Assembly (NCBI GenBank): GCA_964502215.1
Contig: CAZCUN010000014.1
Location: 1-60,659, forward strand
Length of the DNA: 60,659 nt
Source: JAALLB01 sp964502215
GTDB lineage: Bacteria > Pseudomonadota > Alphaproteobacteria > Rhizobiales > Rhizobiaceae
Direction of reading: 5' to 3'
Shown: positions 51,994-60,659 of the stretch, one piece after another
Numbering within the stretch: position 1 is the first letter of the stretch
How the letters are laid out: the number at the start of each line of letters is the position of its first letter
Notes under the pieces: model-generated
The model's input: only the letters and a program-made list of their open reading frames with translations
Database searches by the model: none
Told to the model about the DNA's origin: nothing
Translations under genes and position numbers: made by a program

Positions 51994-53088
51994 ATGCAAT
52001 TGGTACAAATTAAATATGACGTAGCAATTATTGGTGGCGGATTATCAGGTCTAGCCAGCGCAGTTTTATTAAATGAAGCTGGCAAAAGCGTTATTGTTCT
52101 AGAAGCAAAAAAACTAATGGGCGGTCGTATATGCTCAATAACTGATGATAAAACAGGTAAACATATAGCAGACATTGGCCCAACATGGGTATGGCCAATG
52201 TACCAACCAATAATCAGTAAATGGATTAAAAAACTTAACTTAAAACCATTTCCACAATATGACGCTGGCAACGCAATTTTAGATCATGGCGAAGAACGGG
52301 AAGTTGAAATTCGCCCCATCCCTAATCAACAAGGAAATATGCGGATTGAAGGTGGTTCGCAAGCATTCATTGATGCTCTAGTTTCAAGATTACAAATAGA
52401 GCAAATAAATTTAGGGTTTATTGTTGAAGAAATTACAGAATCAAACAACGAATTTGAAATTAAAAGTTCAAACAAGTCTCACCAAACCATTCATGCTGAT
52501 CGTATTATAATCGCTACCCCTCCACGTATCGCACTTAAAACAATAAATTGGAAACCCAGCTTACCAAATGATATAAGTAAGACTTTAGACATGATGCCAA
52601 CATGGATGGCACCTCATGCAAAAGTATCGATTATTTATGAAAATGCATTCTGGCGTGAACAAGGACTTTCTGGGCGTATTGTAAGCCGCGCAGGTCCAAT
52701 TGTAGAAACTCACGATCATTGCAGTGCAGATCAATCTACTTCAGCAATATGGGGGTTTATCGGCTGGCCAAATAATATTCGTACCCAATTAGGAACGCAA
52801 CTTGAACAGCATATTAGAAACCAATTAAAAAGATGTTTTGGAAATAATAGCCCTGATCCAATTAAGATAGAAATCAAAGATTGGGCAAATGATCCGTTTG
52901 TAACATCAGCCAATGACCTAACAAGCGAAATACATCACCCAAGTGTAGGGCCAGATGTATTAAGAATGGGACATAATCAAAACCGTATCTTTTTCGCTGG
53001 ATCAGAAACCGCACAAAATAGTCCAGGCTTAATAGAGGGCGCTTTTGATTCTGCTACACACGCCGTAGACAATATTTTAAAAATTTGA
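51994..53088 (+). CDS. FAD-dependent amine oxidase-like protein
   Basis: A protein of about 364 residues starting with a dinucleotide-binding fold (VAIIGGGLSGLASAVLLNEAG) and the LEAKKLMGGRI motif typical of flavin monoamine oxidases. The C-terminal part has the FAD-contacting RIFFAGSETAQNSPGLIEGAFDSA. It is shorter than eukaryotic MAO and the substrate is unknown. TTG at 51988 is an alternative start two codons earlier; neither has a clear ribosome binding site. Confidence 0.85.
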   Translation: MQLVQIKYDVAIIGGGLSGLASAVLLNEAGKSVIVLEAKKLMGGRICSITDDKTGKHIADIGPTWVWPMYQPIISKWIKKLNLKPFPQYDAGNAILDHGEEREVEIRPIPNQQGNMRIEGGSQAFIDALVSRLQIEQINLGFIVEEITESNNEFEIKSSNKSHQTIHADRIIIATPPRIALKTINWKPSLPNDISKTLDMMPTWMAPHAKVSIIYENAFWREQGLSGRIVSRAGPIVETHDHCSADQSTSAIWGFIGWPNNIRTQLGTQLEQHIRNQLKRCFGNNSPDPIKIEIKDWANDPFVTSANDLTSEIHHPSVGPDVLRMGHNQNRIFFAGSETAQNSPGLIEGAFDSATHAVDNILKI

Positions 53089-53109
53089 TCGATATAATCT
53101 ATGTTGAAA

Positions 53110-53199
<90 letters not shown>

Positions 53200-53275
53200 T
53201 GATGCCTTTTGTGGCTAGTGGTAAGGCTATGCGATATTCATCACTGTTTTTCAAGCCTTAATTTACACGAGAAAC

Positions 53276-53300
53276 AAAAAAGGGAGCAATTAAGCTCCCT
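53276..53300 (-). terminator. Terminator of the nucleoside ABC transporter operon
   Basis: Stem AGGGAGC/GCTCCCT (53281-53287 with 53294-53300) with a 6-base loop is followed on the minus strand by a T-tract. It lies 26 bases beyond the stop of the BMP-type binding-protein gene. Confidence 0.85.
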
Positions 53301-53325
53301 TCCCTAAAATATGTTTAACTCAGCT

Positions 53326-54402
53326 TTATTGTGGCAGCTGATCATCAACGCCTTTGACATAGAAGTTCATGCCAAGAAGTGTGCCAACGTCAGCTCTTTC
53401 GCCTTCTTTAAGCCATTCCGTTCCATCTTGCTTTGTAATTGGGCCAGTGAAGGGTTCTAGTGCACCATTACGAATATGACCTTCGGTGATTTTTGCTTTA
53501 GCAGCTGTTTCATAAGGCATATTCCAGTAAGGCGCCATTGCGACATCGCCTTTGTCCATACCAAGCCAAACATCGTGTTGTTTCCACGTGCCATCCATAA
53601 CTGCTTTTACACGCTCTACATAATAAGGTGACCAATCATCAATAATGGCTGTAAGTTGGACTTCTTTACCAAAATTACGCATATCAGAGGCTTGACCAAA
53701 GGCCTTAATGCCTTTTTCTTGCGCAACTTGCATTGCAGCAGTTGAATCTGTGTGTTGCGTTAAAATATCAACACCTTGAGCCACAAGTGTATTCGCTGCA
53801 TCTGCTTCTTTACCAGGGTCAAACCATGAGTTTACCCAAACTACTTTTAGTTTGAAATCTGGGTTTACTGATTGAGCACCAAGAATGAATGAGTTGATAC
53901 CACGCACCACTTCTGGAATTGGGAATGAAGCAATATATCCTGCAACTCCAGTTTTTGATTCTGTTGCTGCAATTTGGCCTTGCACATAACGGCCTTGGTA
54001 AAACTTAGCACCATATGTCGATACGTTTTCACTCTCACGTTTAAAGCCTGTTGCATGCTCAAATTTTACATCTGGAAATTTCTTAGCAACTTTGTTTGTT
54101 GGTTCCATATAACCAAATGAAGTTGTGAAAATGATGTTACAGCCCGAGCGTGCAAAACGCTCAATAGCACGTTCAGCATCAGCCCCCTCTGGTACGCTTT
54201 CTTGATAAGCAGTTTCTACACCCAATGTTTTTTCAACAGCCAAGCGTCCTTGATCATGTTGATATGACCAGCCAAAATCACCAATCGGACCAACATAAAC
54301 AAAACATGCCTTTGTATCAGCCGCATTTGCGCTTGTTGTAGCAAGCAGACCAAGCCCAAGGCCTGCTACTGGAGCTAGAAGTGTTGCAAGAATTTTTTTC
54401 AT
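53326..54402 (-). CDS. BMP-family ABC transporter substrate-binding protein
   Basis: A 358-residue periplasmic protein with a signal peptide (cleavage after SANA, residue 27). It carries KACFVYVGPIGDFGWSYQHDQGR near the N-terminus and FTTSFGY in the first lobe, as in the PnrA/BMP family of purine nucleoside-binding proteins. AAGGA lies 8 bases before the ATG. It is the last gene of the operon, 62 bp after the permease, so it may be expressed at a different level. Ligand probably a nucleoside, not provable here. Confidence 0.9.
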   Translation of the reverse strand: MKKILATLLAPVAGLGLGLLATTSANAADTKACFVYVGPIGDFGWSYQHDQGRLAVEKTLGVETAYQESVPEGADAERAIERFARSGCNIIFTTSFGYMEPTNKVAKKFPDVKFEHATGFKRESENVSTYGAKFYQGRYVQGQIAATESKTGVAGYIASFPIPEVVRGINSFILGAQSVNPDFKLKVVWVNSWFDPGKEADAANTLVAQGVDILTQHTDSTAAMQVAQEKGIKAFGQASDMRNFGKEVQLTAIIDDWSPYYVERVKAVMDGTWKQHDVWLGMDKGDVAMAPYWNMPYETAAKAKITEGHIRNGALEPFTGPITKQDGTEWLKEGERADVGTLLGMNFYVKGVDDQLPQ

Positions 54403-54464
54403 AAGTTTAGTTCCTTTTACCCTGTATATTTGTATTTACGTTTTCCAAGTACGCATATTCTTAT

Positions 54465-55385
54465 TTATCGGTCTGGCACAAATCCCTTACCAAGAGATGC
54501 CGGTGTGTTCATCATCGTCAGCCTGCGATTTTGTGAAATAATCACCAAAACAACAATCGTTGCTAAATATGGCAAGGCTGACAGAAATTGTGTAGGGATT
54601 TTGAAGCCTAATGCTTGAATATGCAATTGCGCAATGCCTACTGCGCCAAATAAATATGCACCTATCAACACCCTATTTGGCCGCCATGAGGCAAACACGA
54701 CTAAAGCAAGGGCAATCCACCCCCTACCCGCAGTCATATTTTCAATCCATTGCGTTGTATAAACCAGAGATAAATGTGCCCCTGCAAGACCAGAACAAGC
54801 GCCTCCAAACATGACTGCTAAATATCTTGTCTTAACAACAGAAAGCCCAAGAGCATGCGCAGATGTATGGCTATCACCAACAGCTCTTAGGATAAGCCCT
54901 GCTCTTGTCTTAAATAAAAACCAGCTTACGCCAAACAACAAAACAATCGAGAAATAGAAAATTATATCTTGTTGGAAAAACAACTTTCCAATGAAAGGAA
55001 TTTCAGAAAGCACTGGTACAATGATAGGCTCTAACCTAACCCCGGGAATACCAATAAAAGCCTCCCCCCAAAGTCCCGATAGACCAAGACCTAGGATGGT
55101 AAGCGCTAAACCCGTTGCGACTTGATTGGTGACGAGATTAATTGTCAAAAACGCAAAAAGTAATGAGAATAACATCCCAACTATAATAGCAGCAAACGCG
55201 CCAATATATGGATTGCCTGTGTAGATACCAAAGGCAAAACCAGAGATTGCTCCCATGATCATCATGCCTTCAACACCAAGGTTCAAAACGCCAGAGCGCT
55301 CCGTTACCAATTCGCCAAGGGCGGCAATTAATAAAGGCGTAGCCGCAGTAAAAATAGTCAGCAGTATAGCTTCAACCAGCCCCAT
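54465..55385 (-). CDS. Nucleoside-type ABC transporter permease (NupC/YufQ-like)
   Basis: A 306-residue inner-membrane protein with about eight to ten transmembrane helices. GELVTERSGVLNLGVEGMMIMGA near the N-terminus is the hallmark of this BPD_transp_2 permease branch, and GLALTILGLGLSGLWGE is in the middle. Starts 14 bp inside the end of the other permease gene, so translation is coupled. Confidence 0.92.
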   Translation of the reverse strand: MGLVEAILLTIFTAATPLLIAALGELVTERSGVLNLGVEGMMIMGAISGFAFGIYTGNPYIGAFAAIIVGMLFSLLFAFLTINLVTNQVATGLALTILGLGLSGLWGEAFIGIPGVRLEPIIVPVLSEIPFIGKLFFQQDIIFYFSIVLLFGVSWFLFKTRAGLILRAVGDSHTSAHALGLSVVKTRYLAVMFGGACSGLAGAHLSLVYTTQWIENMTAGRGWIALALVVFASWRPNRVLIGAYLFGAVGIAQLHIQALGFKIPTQFLSALPYLATIVVLVIISQNRRLTMMNTPASLGKGFVPDR

Positions 55386-56496
55386 GACCCACCTCCCTTT
55401 TTCTAAAATTCCATGAATTTCCTAATCGAATACGATGGTGGATAAGTGTGTCACACCCCAAAACAAAGAAAAGCAGTAATCCTTGAAAAACGCTTGCAAT
55501 TTTATCAGTCATATTTAGCGATATCTGAACAGCTTCGCCCCCCAAATAAGACAGAGCAAGAACGATACCTGCGGCAAAAATCCCTAGTGGATTTAAGCGT
55601 CCGAGAAACGCAACAATAATGGCCGTAAATCCATAACCAGGCGAAATTGATGGCCTTAATTGTTGAATAGCCCCTGACACTTCTGCAATGCCAGCAAGTC
55701 CTGCAAAAGCACCAGAAACAAGAAAAACAAATAATGTTGTTCTTTTAGGCGAAAAACCAGCAAACCGCCCTGCTCGCGGTGCTTGCCCAATAACTTGTAT
55801 TTCAAATCCTTTAATGGTCTTGGATAATAAAAACCAAACAATCAAAACACCAATTATCGAAAAGATAATGCCATAATGCGCGCGGCCAGAAGCAAGAACT
55901 TCTGGTAAAATTTGCCATTCAGAGAAACTAATAGAGCCTGGAAAATTAAACCCTTCAGGATTTCTAAAAGGTCCACGGACAATCCAATCCAAAAAATGCC
56001 CCGCAACATAGACTAGCATCAACGATGTAAGAATTTCATTTGTACCAAATCTGTTCTTAAGAAAGGCAGGGATAAATGCCCATGCCATCCCCCCTAAAAT
56101 GCCAAGCACAAGCATCATCGGTAGAATTGCAAAACTATGAAAGTCTGGAAAAAAAACAGGAACAGATGCGCCTGCAATGCCTCCCATGACGAATTGACCT
56201 TCTGCACCAATATTCCAATTTCCAGAGCGGAAGCAAAGGCAAAGACCTGTAGCAATCAAAATTAGAGGAGCAGCTTTGATTGCAAGCTCATGCAAAGACC
56301 AAGTATCTGTTAAAGGCTCAATAAAATAAACATAAAGCGCATTGAACGGATTATGTCCCATCATGGCAAATAAAATACCACCCACAATAAGCATCATGAA
56401 AAGCGCAATAAAGGGAGACATAAAAGAGAAAAATGCGGACGCTTCTCCACGTTTTTCTAATCGTATACTAAAATCAGGCTGCATTCTTTTTTTCAC
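55372..56496 (-). CDS. Nucleoside-type ABC transporter permease (NupB/YufP-like)
   Basis: A 374-residue inner-membrane permease. A cytoplasmic N-terminal tail is followed by about nine to ten helices with GLCLCFRSGNWNIGAEGQFVMGG, the equivalent of the family motif, and GRLNPLGIFAAGIVLA. It pairs with the second permease to form the channel. It overlaps the ATPase gene by 23 bp and the next permease by 14 bp. Confidence 0.92.
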   Translation of the reverse strand: MKKRMQPDFSIRLEKRGEASAFFSFMSPFIALFMMLIVGGILFAMMGHNPFNALYVYFIEPLTDTWSLHELAIKAAPLILIATGLCLCFRSGNWNIGAEGQFVMGGIAGASVPVFFPDFHSFAILPMMLVLGILGGMAWAFIPAFLKNRFGTNEILTSLMLVYVAGHFLDWIVRGPFRNPEGFNFPGSISFSEWQILPEVLASGRAHYGIIFSIIGVLIVWFLLSKTIKGFEIQVIGQAPRAGRFAGFSPKRTTLFVFLVSGAFAGLAGIAEVSGAIQQLRPSISPGYGFTAIIVAFLGRLNPLGIFAAGIVLALSYLGGEAVQISLNMTDKIASVFQGLLLFFVLGCDTLIHHRIRLGNSWNFRKREVGHGAG

Positions 56497-58045
56497 CTGT
56501 TTCTACACCAGCCATTAGCAAGCCAATTTGTTCACGCGATGTATCACTTGCTAGCAATGCCTTGGATAGTTTTCCATCAAACATGACTGAAATCTTGTCA
56601 GAAAGTTCAAAGACTTCATCAAGGTCTTGCGATATAATTAAAACCGCTGAACCCGCCTTAGCTAAATCCACAATGGACTGCCTAATGTGAGACGCGGCAC
56701 CTGCATCGACCCCCCAACTTGGTTGATTAATAACCAAAACAGAGGGTTGTCGATCCAATTCGCGACCAATAATAAACTTTTGCAGGTTTCCACCCGATAA
56801 GGATGATGCGCGCGGATCTTCTTCTGCTTTACGCACATCCATTATATCACAAACACGCTTTGTAGCTGTTTCAACCATTTCGCGCCAAACCATTCCAATT
56901 TTACCAAATCTTTGGAATGCGACATCATCAGATTTATGGCGCGCTAGAAGCATGTTGTCACTTAAATAAAACTCAGAAACAGCACCATGCCCTAATCGTT
57001 CTTCTGGCACGAAAGAAGCGCCCATTTTTCTGCGTTGATTGATTGTGAGTTTACCAACTGCTTTTCCGCGTATTTCTATATTTAAAGAATCTTGTGTAGG
57101 GACTTCCCCAGATATTGCATCAAAAAGCTCAGACTGTCCGTTTCCTGCAACCCCCGCAATGCCTAATATTTCTCCCGCATTAATACTAAGATTTATCTTA
57201 CTAAGAGGTATAGCAAAAGGTGTCGCTGCCGCTTGGGATAAATTTGAAATTCTAAGCAGTGTATCACCACTGGATTGAAGTTTTTGTTTTTCAATCAAAT
57301 TAACATCTGTTCCTACCATCATACGCGCTATGCTGGCCGACGTTTCTTGCTTAGGGTCGCAGATACCACTTACCTCACCAAATCGTAAAATAGTAGCTCG
57401 GTCACAAAGACGTCGTACTTCTTCCAGCCTATGAGATATAAAAAGGATAGATCGCCCCTCACCTTTTAAGATGTCTAGAGTTTCAAACAGGCTTTCAGAT
57501 TCCTGAGGAGTTAATACAGATGTGGGTTCATCAAGGATAATCAATTCAGGATTTTGCATCAAACAACGAACAATCTCTACACGTTGTCTTTCACCAACCG
57601 ATAAATCACCAATTAAAGCTTGAGGATTCAGGGGCAAGCCATACCGGTTTGAAAGTTCTTTTGCTTTTTGAGTAACGTCTTCTAACGTTTCACCATCAGA
57701 TAAAGAAAGTGCAATATTTTCAGAAACACTAAGCGCTTCGAATAATGAGAAATGCTGGAACACCATACCAATACCAAGTTTTCGTGCGGCAGACGGTGTA
57801 GCAATTTGAACAGCCTTGCCTTGCCAATAAATCTTACCAGCTGTTGGTTGCAAAGCACCATATAGCATCTTTACAAGCGTAGATTTGCCAGCACCATTTT
57901 CACCTAAAAGTGCATGTATTTCACCGGGCTTGATATTGAAATCAATATTTTTATTGGCAGCAAAATCACCGTATAGCTTCGTAATATCATTTACCCGAAG
58001 CATATCATCAGATTGATTAGTTGTTGTTGAAGCAAGTGGTTTCAT
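56474..58045 (-). CDS. Nucleoside-type ABC transporter ATP-binding protein (NupA/YufO-like)
   Basis: A 523-residue protein with two fused nucleotide-binding domains. The first has Walker A LLGENGAGKST (46-56 approx.), signature LSVGERQRVE and Walker B LIILDEPTSVL. The second has a degenerate P-loop (GVAGNGQSE), signature LSGGNLQK and a weakened Walker B region (VLVINQPSWGVD), as is usual for sugar/nucleoside importers where one site is catalytic. First gene of the four-gene operon. Confidence 0.93.
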   Translation of the reverse strand: MKPLASTTTNQSDDMLRVNDITKLYGDFAANKNIDFNIKPGEIHALLGENGAGKSTLVKMLYGALQPTAGKIYWQGKAVQIATPSAARKLGIGMVFQHFSLFEALSVSENIALSLSDGETLEDVTQKAKELSNRYGLPLNPQALIGDLSVGERQRVEIVRCLMQNPELIILDEPTSVLTPQESESLFETLDILKGEGRSILFISHRLEEVRRLCDRATILRFGEVSGICDPKQETSASIARMMVGTDVNLIEKQKLQSSGDTLLRISNLSQAAATPFAIPLSKINLSINAGEILGIAGVAGNGQSELFDAISGEVPTQDSLNIEIRGKAVGKLTINQRRKMGASFVPEERLGHGAVSEFYLSDNMLLARHKSDDVAFQRFGKIGMVWREMVETATKRVCDIMDVRKAEEDPRASSLSGGNLQKFIIGRELDRQPSVLVINQPSWGVDAGAASHIRQSIVDLAKAGSAVLIISQDLDEVFELSDKISVMFDGKLSKALLASDTSREQIGLLMAGVETGEKKNAA

Positions 58046-58118
58046 TTATGCAATAAATACCGAAAACCATAACAAATCTAGCACTTGTCGAGTTTATTCC
58101 CAAAGAAAATTTATAGAG

Positions 58119-58862
58119 CTATTTTAACTTGCCAACCATCTGTAACACAAAACCAATACAAAACAGATAAATGCTAGCACCTGTAAAAATTGCATCAATT
58201 AAAAGCGGATTATCAAGATTAAAATAAACCGCTGACAAGCCTGTAATGCCCCATATTACAAAAGCTGCAAGACTTATGGTTCTAAGTGGCTTAACGCGAA
58301 CGGGGTGAATGAATGTTACAGGCACAAACGTCATTATTGCTGTAAAAATTATGAAAATAAGCGAGAATGTAGGTGATGGCGACACAACAAACAAAGCGAA
58401 GACAACCATATTCCAACAGACAGGAAAGCCCTTAAAGCCGTAATCTTCAGTTTTCATGCGAGTGTCAGCATAATAAATAGCACTTGTTATCACAATGACA
58501 GCAGCAGCTGTAAAAGATGTGAATTTACTTAAAAGCACTTCTTTTTCACCCGAAGCATTTGTCAGATCTAGCAACCCACTTTGATATAAAATAAATGCTG
58601 GGATCATAACAAAAGTTGCATAATCAATAACATTATCCAACGTATCACCAGACCAATGCGGCCACCACTTTTTAACCTCTAATTTTCGTGCCAAAGGCCC
58701 ATCAACACCATCAACAACAAGTGCCATGCCTAGCCAAAAGAAAGATTTAGGAAAATCATTTTCCGCAGCAGCTACAATGGATAGAAACGCTAAAAAAGCG
58801 CCGGAAGCCGTTAAAATATGAATGGAAAAAGCCCAAAGCGCTGATCGAGACATACCAAACAT
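58119..58862 (-). CDS. pcs: Phosphatidylcholine synthase
   Basis: A 247-residue membrane enzyme that joins CDP-diacylglycerol and choline directly to phosphatidylcholine. The CDP-alcohol motif has the long spacing characteristic of Pcs, DGx2ARx12Gx3Dx3D: Asp54-Gly55, Ala58-Arg59, Gly72, Asp76 and Asp80. About eight transmembrane helices follow. The ATG at 58862 has AGGGGA seven bases upstream and is preferred over 58904. Pcs is typical of Rhizobiales and a few other host- or marine-associated bacteria. Divergent from the monooxygenase gene. Confidence 0.93.
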   Translation of the reverse strand: MFGMSRSALWAFSIHILTASGAFLAFLSIVAAAENDFPKSFFWLGMALVVDGVDGPLARKLEVKKWWPHWSGDTLDNVIDYATFVMIPAFILYQSGLLDLTNASGEKEVLLSKFTSFTAAAVIVITSAIYYADTRMKTEDYGFKGFPVCWNMVVFALFVVSPSPTFSLIFIIFTAIMTFVPVTFIHPVRVKPLRTISLAAFVIWGITGLSAVYFNLDNPLLIDAIFTGASIYLFCIGFVLQMVGKLK

Positions 58863-58981
58863 ATACTTTCCCCTACCTTTAAAAAATATTTCTTTAGCAC
58901 CCATGCGCTACTGTGTCATCTTTGACATGTGGAATAAAACAACAATATATCCTGTTAAGAGAATTAAGTAGTGAAAAGAAC

Positions 58982-60151
58982 ATGTCAAAGAACGCATTAA
59001 ATACAGATATTTGCATAGTTGGTGGTGGTTTGGTTGGAAAAACTGCAGCACTGAAATTAGCGCATACTGGATCAGATGTAATATTATGTGCGCCTAAACA
59101 AACTTTCAAAGACCAAAGAACAACTGCACTATTGATGCAAACAGTCAATTTCTTTGAAAATTTAAACATCTGGGAACCATTACAAGAAAAAGCTTTTCCC
59201 TTAAAAACTATGCGAATTATTGATGGTACAAATAGATTAATACGCTCTCCTCAAACAGATTTTAATGCTAGCGAAATTGACCTTGATGCATTTGGCTATA
59301 ACCTTCGCAATGCAGATATTTTAGATGTCTTAGATAAAGAAATTGCAAGCTTACCAAATCTGAAAATATTAGAAGGTACTGTAGAAAATATTGAAACAAA
59401 GGGAGCAAAAGAAAACGTTTTTGTTAAAACGCAAAACGGCGATTCAATCATTGCATCGAGCTTTGTAGTTGGAGCGGATGGCAGAAATTCAATTGTACGA
59501 AATATTCACAATGCAAGCGTTAGAGAATGGGAATATCCACAATCAGCAATAGTCCTAGACTTTAAACATGAGCGTTCAACACAGTTTACTAGTACAGAGT
59601 TTCATACCCAAACTGGCCCTTTTACAATTGTCCCCCATTCAAATCATCAAGCTGGACTTGTCTGGATGGAAAAACCCGAGACAGTTTCACAACTACTCCT
59701 GCTTTCTAAGCAAGATTTTGCACTTAAAATGGAGAGTCAGATGCAGTCTTTTTTGGGTAAAATTACACTTTTAAACGACCCGCAAAGCTTTCCAATCAAA
59801 GGCTTGGTCGCAAATCTATTTGGACAAAACAATTGGGCAATCATTGGTGAAGCGGCGCATGTCTTTCCACCAATAGGTGCACAAGGTTTCAATCTTGGCA
59901 TTCGTGACATTGAATGTCTTGCAGAAATATTATCCCGATATACCAATCAGGAAGACCGTGGAGGTCAATATAATTATGCAAGAAAAAGCGATATCAACAC
60001 CCGCACCCTGGGCGTTGATTTACTAAATAGAAGTCTCTTATCAGAGTTTTTACCCGTTCAAATGATTAGAAGCATTGGCCTACACGTTTTGGGTTCTGTA
60101 AAGCCAATAAGAAAACATGCAATGAAAATGGGGATATCACCAAACTTATAG
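58982..60151 (+). CDS. UbiH/UbiF-family FAD-dependent monooxygenase
   Basis: A 389-residue aromatic hydroxylase-type flavoprotein, likely for ubiquinone ring hydroxylation. FAD motif CIVGGGLVGKTAAL (about 10-23), DG motif VVGADGRNSIVRN, and the C-terminal FAD/ribityl segment GEAAHVFPPIGAQGFNLGIRD. The usual GDAAH is GEAAH here. The frame is open to 58913 but homology begins at the ATG at 58982. In Rhizobiales this gene commonly adjoins hspQ, as here. Confidence 0.88.
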   Translation: MSKNALNTDICIVGGGLVGKTAALKLAHTGSDVILCAPKQTFKDQRTTALLMQTVNFFENLNIWEPLQEKAFPLKTMRIIDGTNRLIRSPQTDFNASEIDLDAFGYNLRNADILDVLDKEIASLPNLKILEGTVENIETKGAKENVFVKTQNGDSIIASSFVVGADGRNSIVRNIHNASVREWEYPQSAIVLDFKHERSTQFTSTEFHTQTGPFTIVPHSNHQAGLVWMEKPETVSQLLLLSKQDFALKMESQMQSFLGKITLLNDPQSFPIKGLVANLFGQNNWAIIGEAAHVFPPIGAQGFNLGIRDIECLAEILSRYTNQEDRGGQYNYARKSDINTRTLGVDLLNRSLLSEFLPVQMIRSIGLHVLGSVKPIRKHAMKMGISPNL

Positions 60152-60219
60152 ATTGGTAGAATTTGCTAGTTGAAATATAGAGAATTTCTAATATTATTGC
60201 ACAGTTATCTATAATCGTC

Positions 60220-60558
60220 ATGGACTATAAAATGATCAAAGCAGCTAAATATAGTATCGGTCAAATTGTTAAACACCGCGTATATCCTTTTCGTGGTGTA
60301 ATATTTGATGTTGATCCAGAGTTTGATAATAGCGAAGAATGGTATGACTCCATACCTGCAGATATAAGACCGTCTAAAAATCAACCATTCTATCATTTAT
60401 TTGCTCAAAATGATGAAACAGAATATGTCGCATATGTATCAGAACAAAATCTTTTAGAAGATGCTTCTAAAGAGCCATTACGTCATCCAGAAATTAATGA
60501 AATTTTTGTCAAAACCCCTGATGGATCGTACAAAACAAGACAAATTTATCATCACTAA
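60220..60558 (+). CDS. hspQ: Heat shock protein HspQ
   Basis: A 112-residue protein of the YccV/hemimethylated-DNA-binding family. Seen: YSIGQIVKHRVYPFRGVIFDVDP, then PFYHLFAQNDETEYVAYVSEQNL. In Yersinia HspQ is a Lon specificity enhancer; E. coli HspQ is linked to DnaA turnover. A second ATG at 60232 could be the true start. A terminator follows. Confidence 0.92.
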   Translation: MDYKMIKAAKYSIGQIVKHRVYPFRGVIFDVDPEFDNSEEWYDSIPADIRPSKNQPFYHLFAQNDETEYVAYVSEQNLLEDASKEPLRHPEINEIFVKTPDGSYKTRQIYHH

Positions 60559-60560
60559 AT

Positions 60561-60590
60561 AAAAAAGGGCAATCTATTCGATTGCCCTCT
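60561..60590 (+). terminator. Terminator after hspQ
   Basis: An 8-bp stem GGGCAATC/GATTGCCC (60567-60574 with 60580-60587) with a 5-base loop, A-tract before and TCTTC after. It can act in both directions. It lies 24 bases before the IS terminal repeat. Confidence 0.8.
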
Positions 60591-60613
60591 TCAAAATAAA
60601 TATCAAAAATTAT

Positions 60614-60659
60614 GGGGCTGTCCCAGATAACTACGATAAATATTGTTTAACCCATTGGT
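60614..60659. mobile_element. Truncated insertion sequence end (terminal inverted repeat at 60614-60632)
   Basis: The 19-bp repeat GGGGCTGTCCCAGATAACT is the inverted match of 33-51. The 27 bases beyond it differ from those beyond the left copy. The window therefore runs from one end of an IS to the opposite end of another copy (or of the same copy if the molecule is circular). Family not determined. Confidence 0.7.

Noticed and set aside
58046..58118. Riboswitch upstream of the nucleoside transporter operon
   Set aside because: The 73-bp gap to pcs is too short and shows no purine or other riboswitch core. Leaders of metG and lipA also show none that I recognise.

Overview
The window looks like a chromosomal contig from a low-GC (roughly 40-43% by eye) alphaproteobacterium of the Rhizobiales (Hyphomicrobiales). 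I cannot name a genus. Three things point there: gene order (kdsA-eno-ftsB-pdhABC-lpd-lipA-coq10/ratA-cinA-ispDF-dusB-ntrBCYX-trkA-hfq-hflX-mazG, and separately rlpA-dacA-tmk-holB-metG-tatD-MBL hydrolase), an E1-beta subunit of pyruvate dehydrogenase carrying its own lipoyl domain, and a bacterial phosphatidylcholine synthase with the extended CDP-alcohol motif. Both window ends stop inside an insertion sequence: the same 19-bp terminal repeat lies at 33-51 and, inverted, at 60614-60632, with different sequence beyond it. The window is therefore probably a whole contig between two IS copies.

Layout. 1-1.5 kb: two divergent Tat-exported small proteins (DM13 and YHS domains) around a 545-bp intergenic region with a tandem 16-mer. 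1.5-7.9 kb: RidA, a quinone reductase, a VOC protein, kdsA, small NTF2-like and CxxC/HxxxxH proteins, a PlsC acyltransferase, a ClpP-fold membrane protein and a Tat-exported metallo-beta-lactamase-fold hydrolase. 8-18.9 kb: enolase, ftsB and the pyruvate dehydrogenase/lipoate region. A lipoprotein and a small unknown gene sit between the E1-beta and E2 genes. 18.9-31 kb: cinA, ispDF, dusB, the two nitrogen two-component systems ntrBC and ntrYX, and the Trk potassium system. 31-35.9 kb: hfq, hflX, nitronate monooxygenase, mazG, a DUF922 metalloprotease-like protein and an ACT-domain protein.

35.9-38.5 kb is the only clearly accessory stretch. It has a 92-bp direct repeat, a structured GC-rich patch, a possible small membrane protein and an ISNCY-family transposase inactivated by a TGA codon and a frameshift. 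38.6-51.8 kb is mostly a minus-strand housekeeping block. It includes an S9 peptidase split by one in-frame TAA, a large MscS channel, metG, holB, tmk, a D,D-carboxypeptidase, rlpA and a PHB-depolymerase-like esterase. 52-60.6 kb holds an amine oxidase, tRNA-Ser(TGA), a complete BMP/Nup-type nucleoside ABC transporter, phosphatidylcholine synthase, a UbiH-type monooxygenase and hspQ.

The strongest unusual signal is in ntrC. The protein keeps the receiver aspartate, Walker A and Fis helix-turn-helix, but the sigma-54-contacting GAFTGA loop is replaced by a shorter, unrelated sequence. Together with NtrX, which also lacks the loop, this suggests that nitrogen regulation here does not work through sigma-54. 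I found no CRISPR array, prophage, defence island or clearly new multi-gene system.
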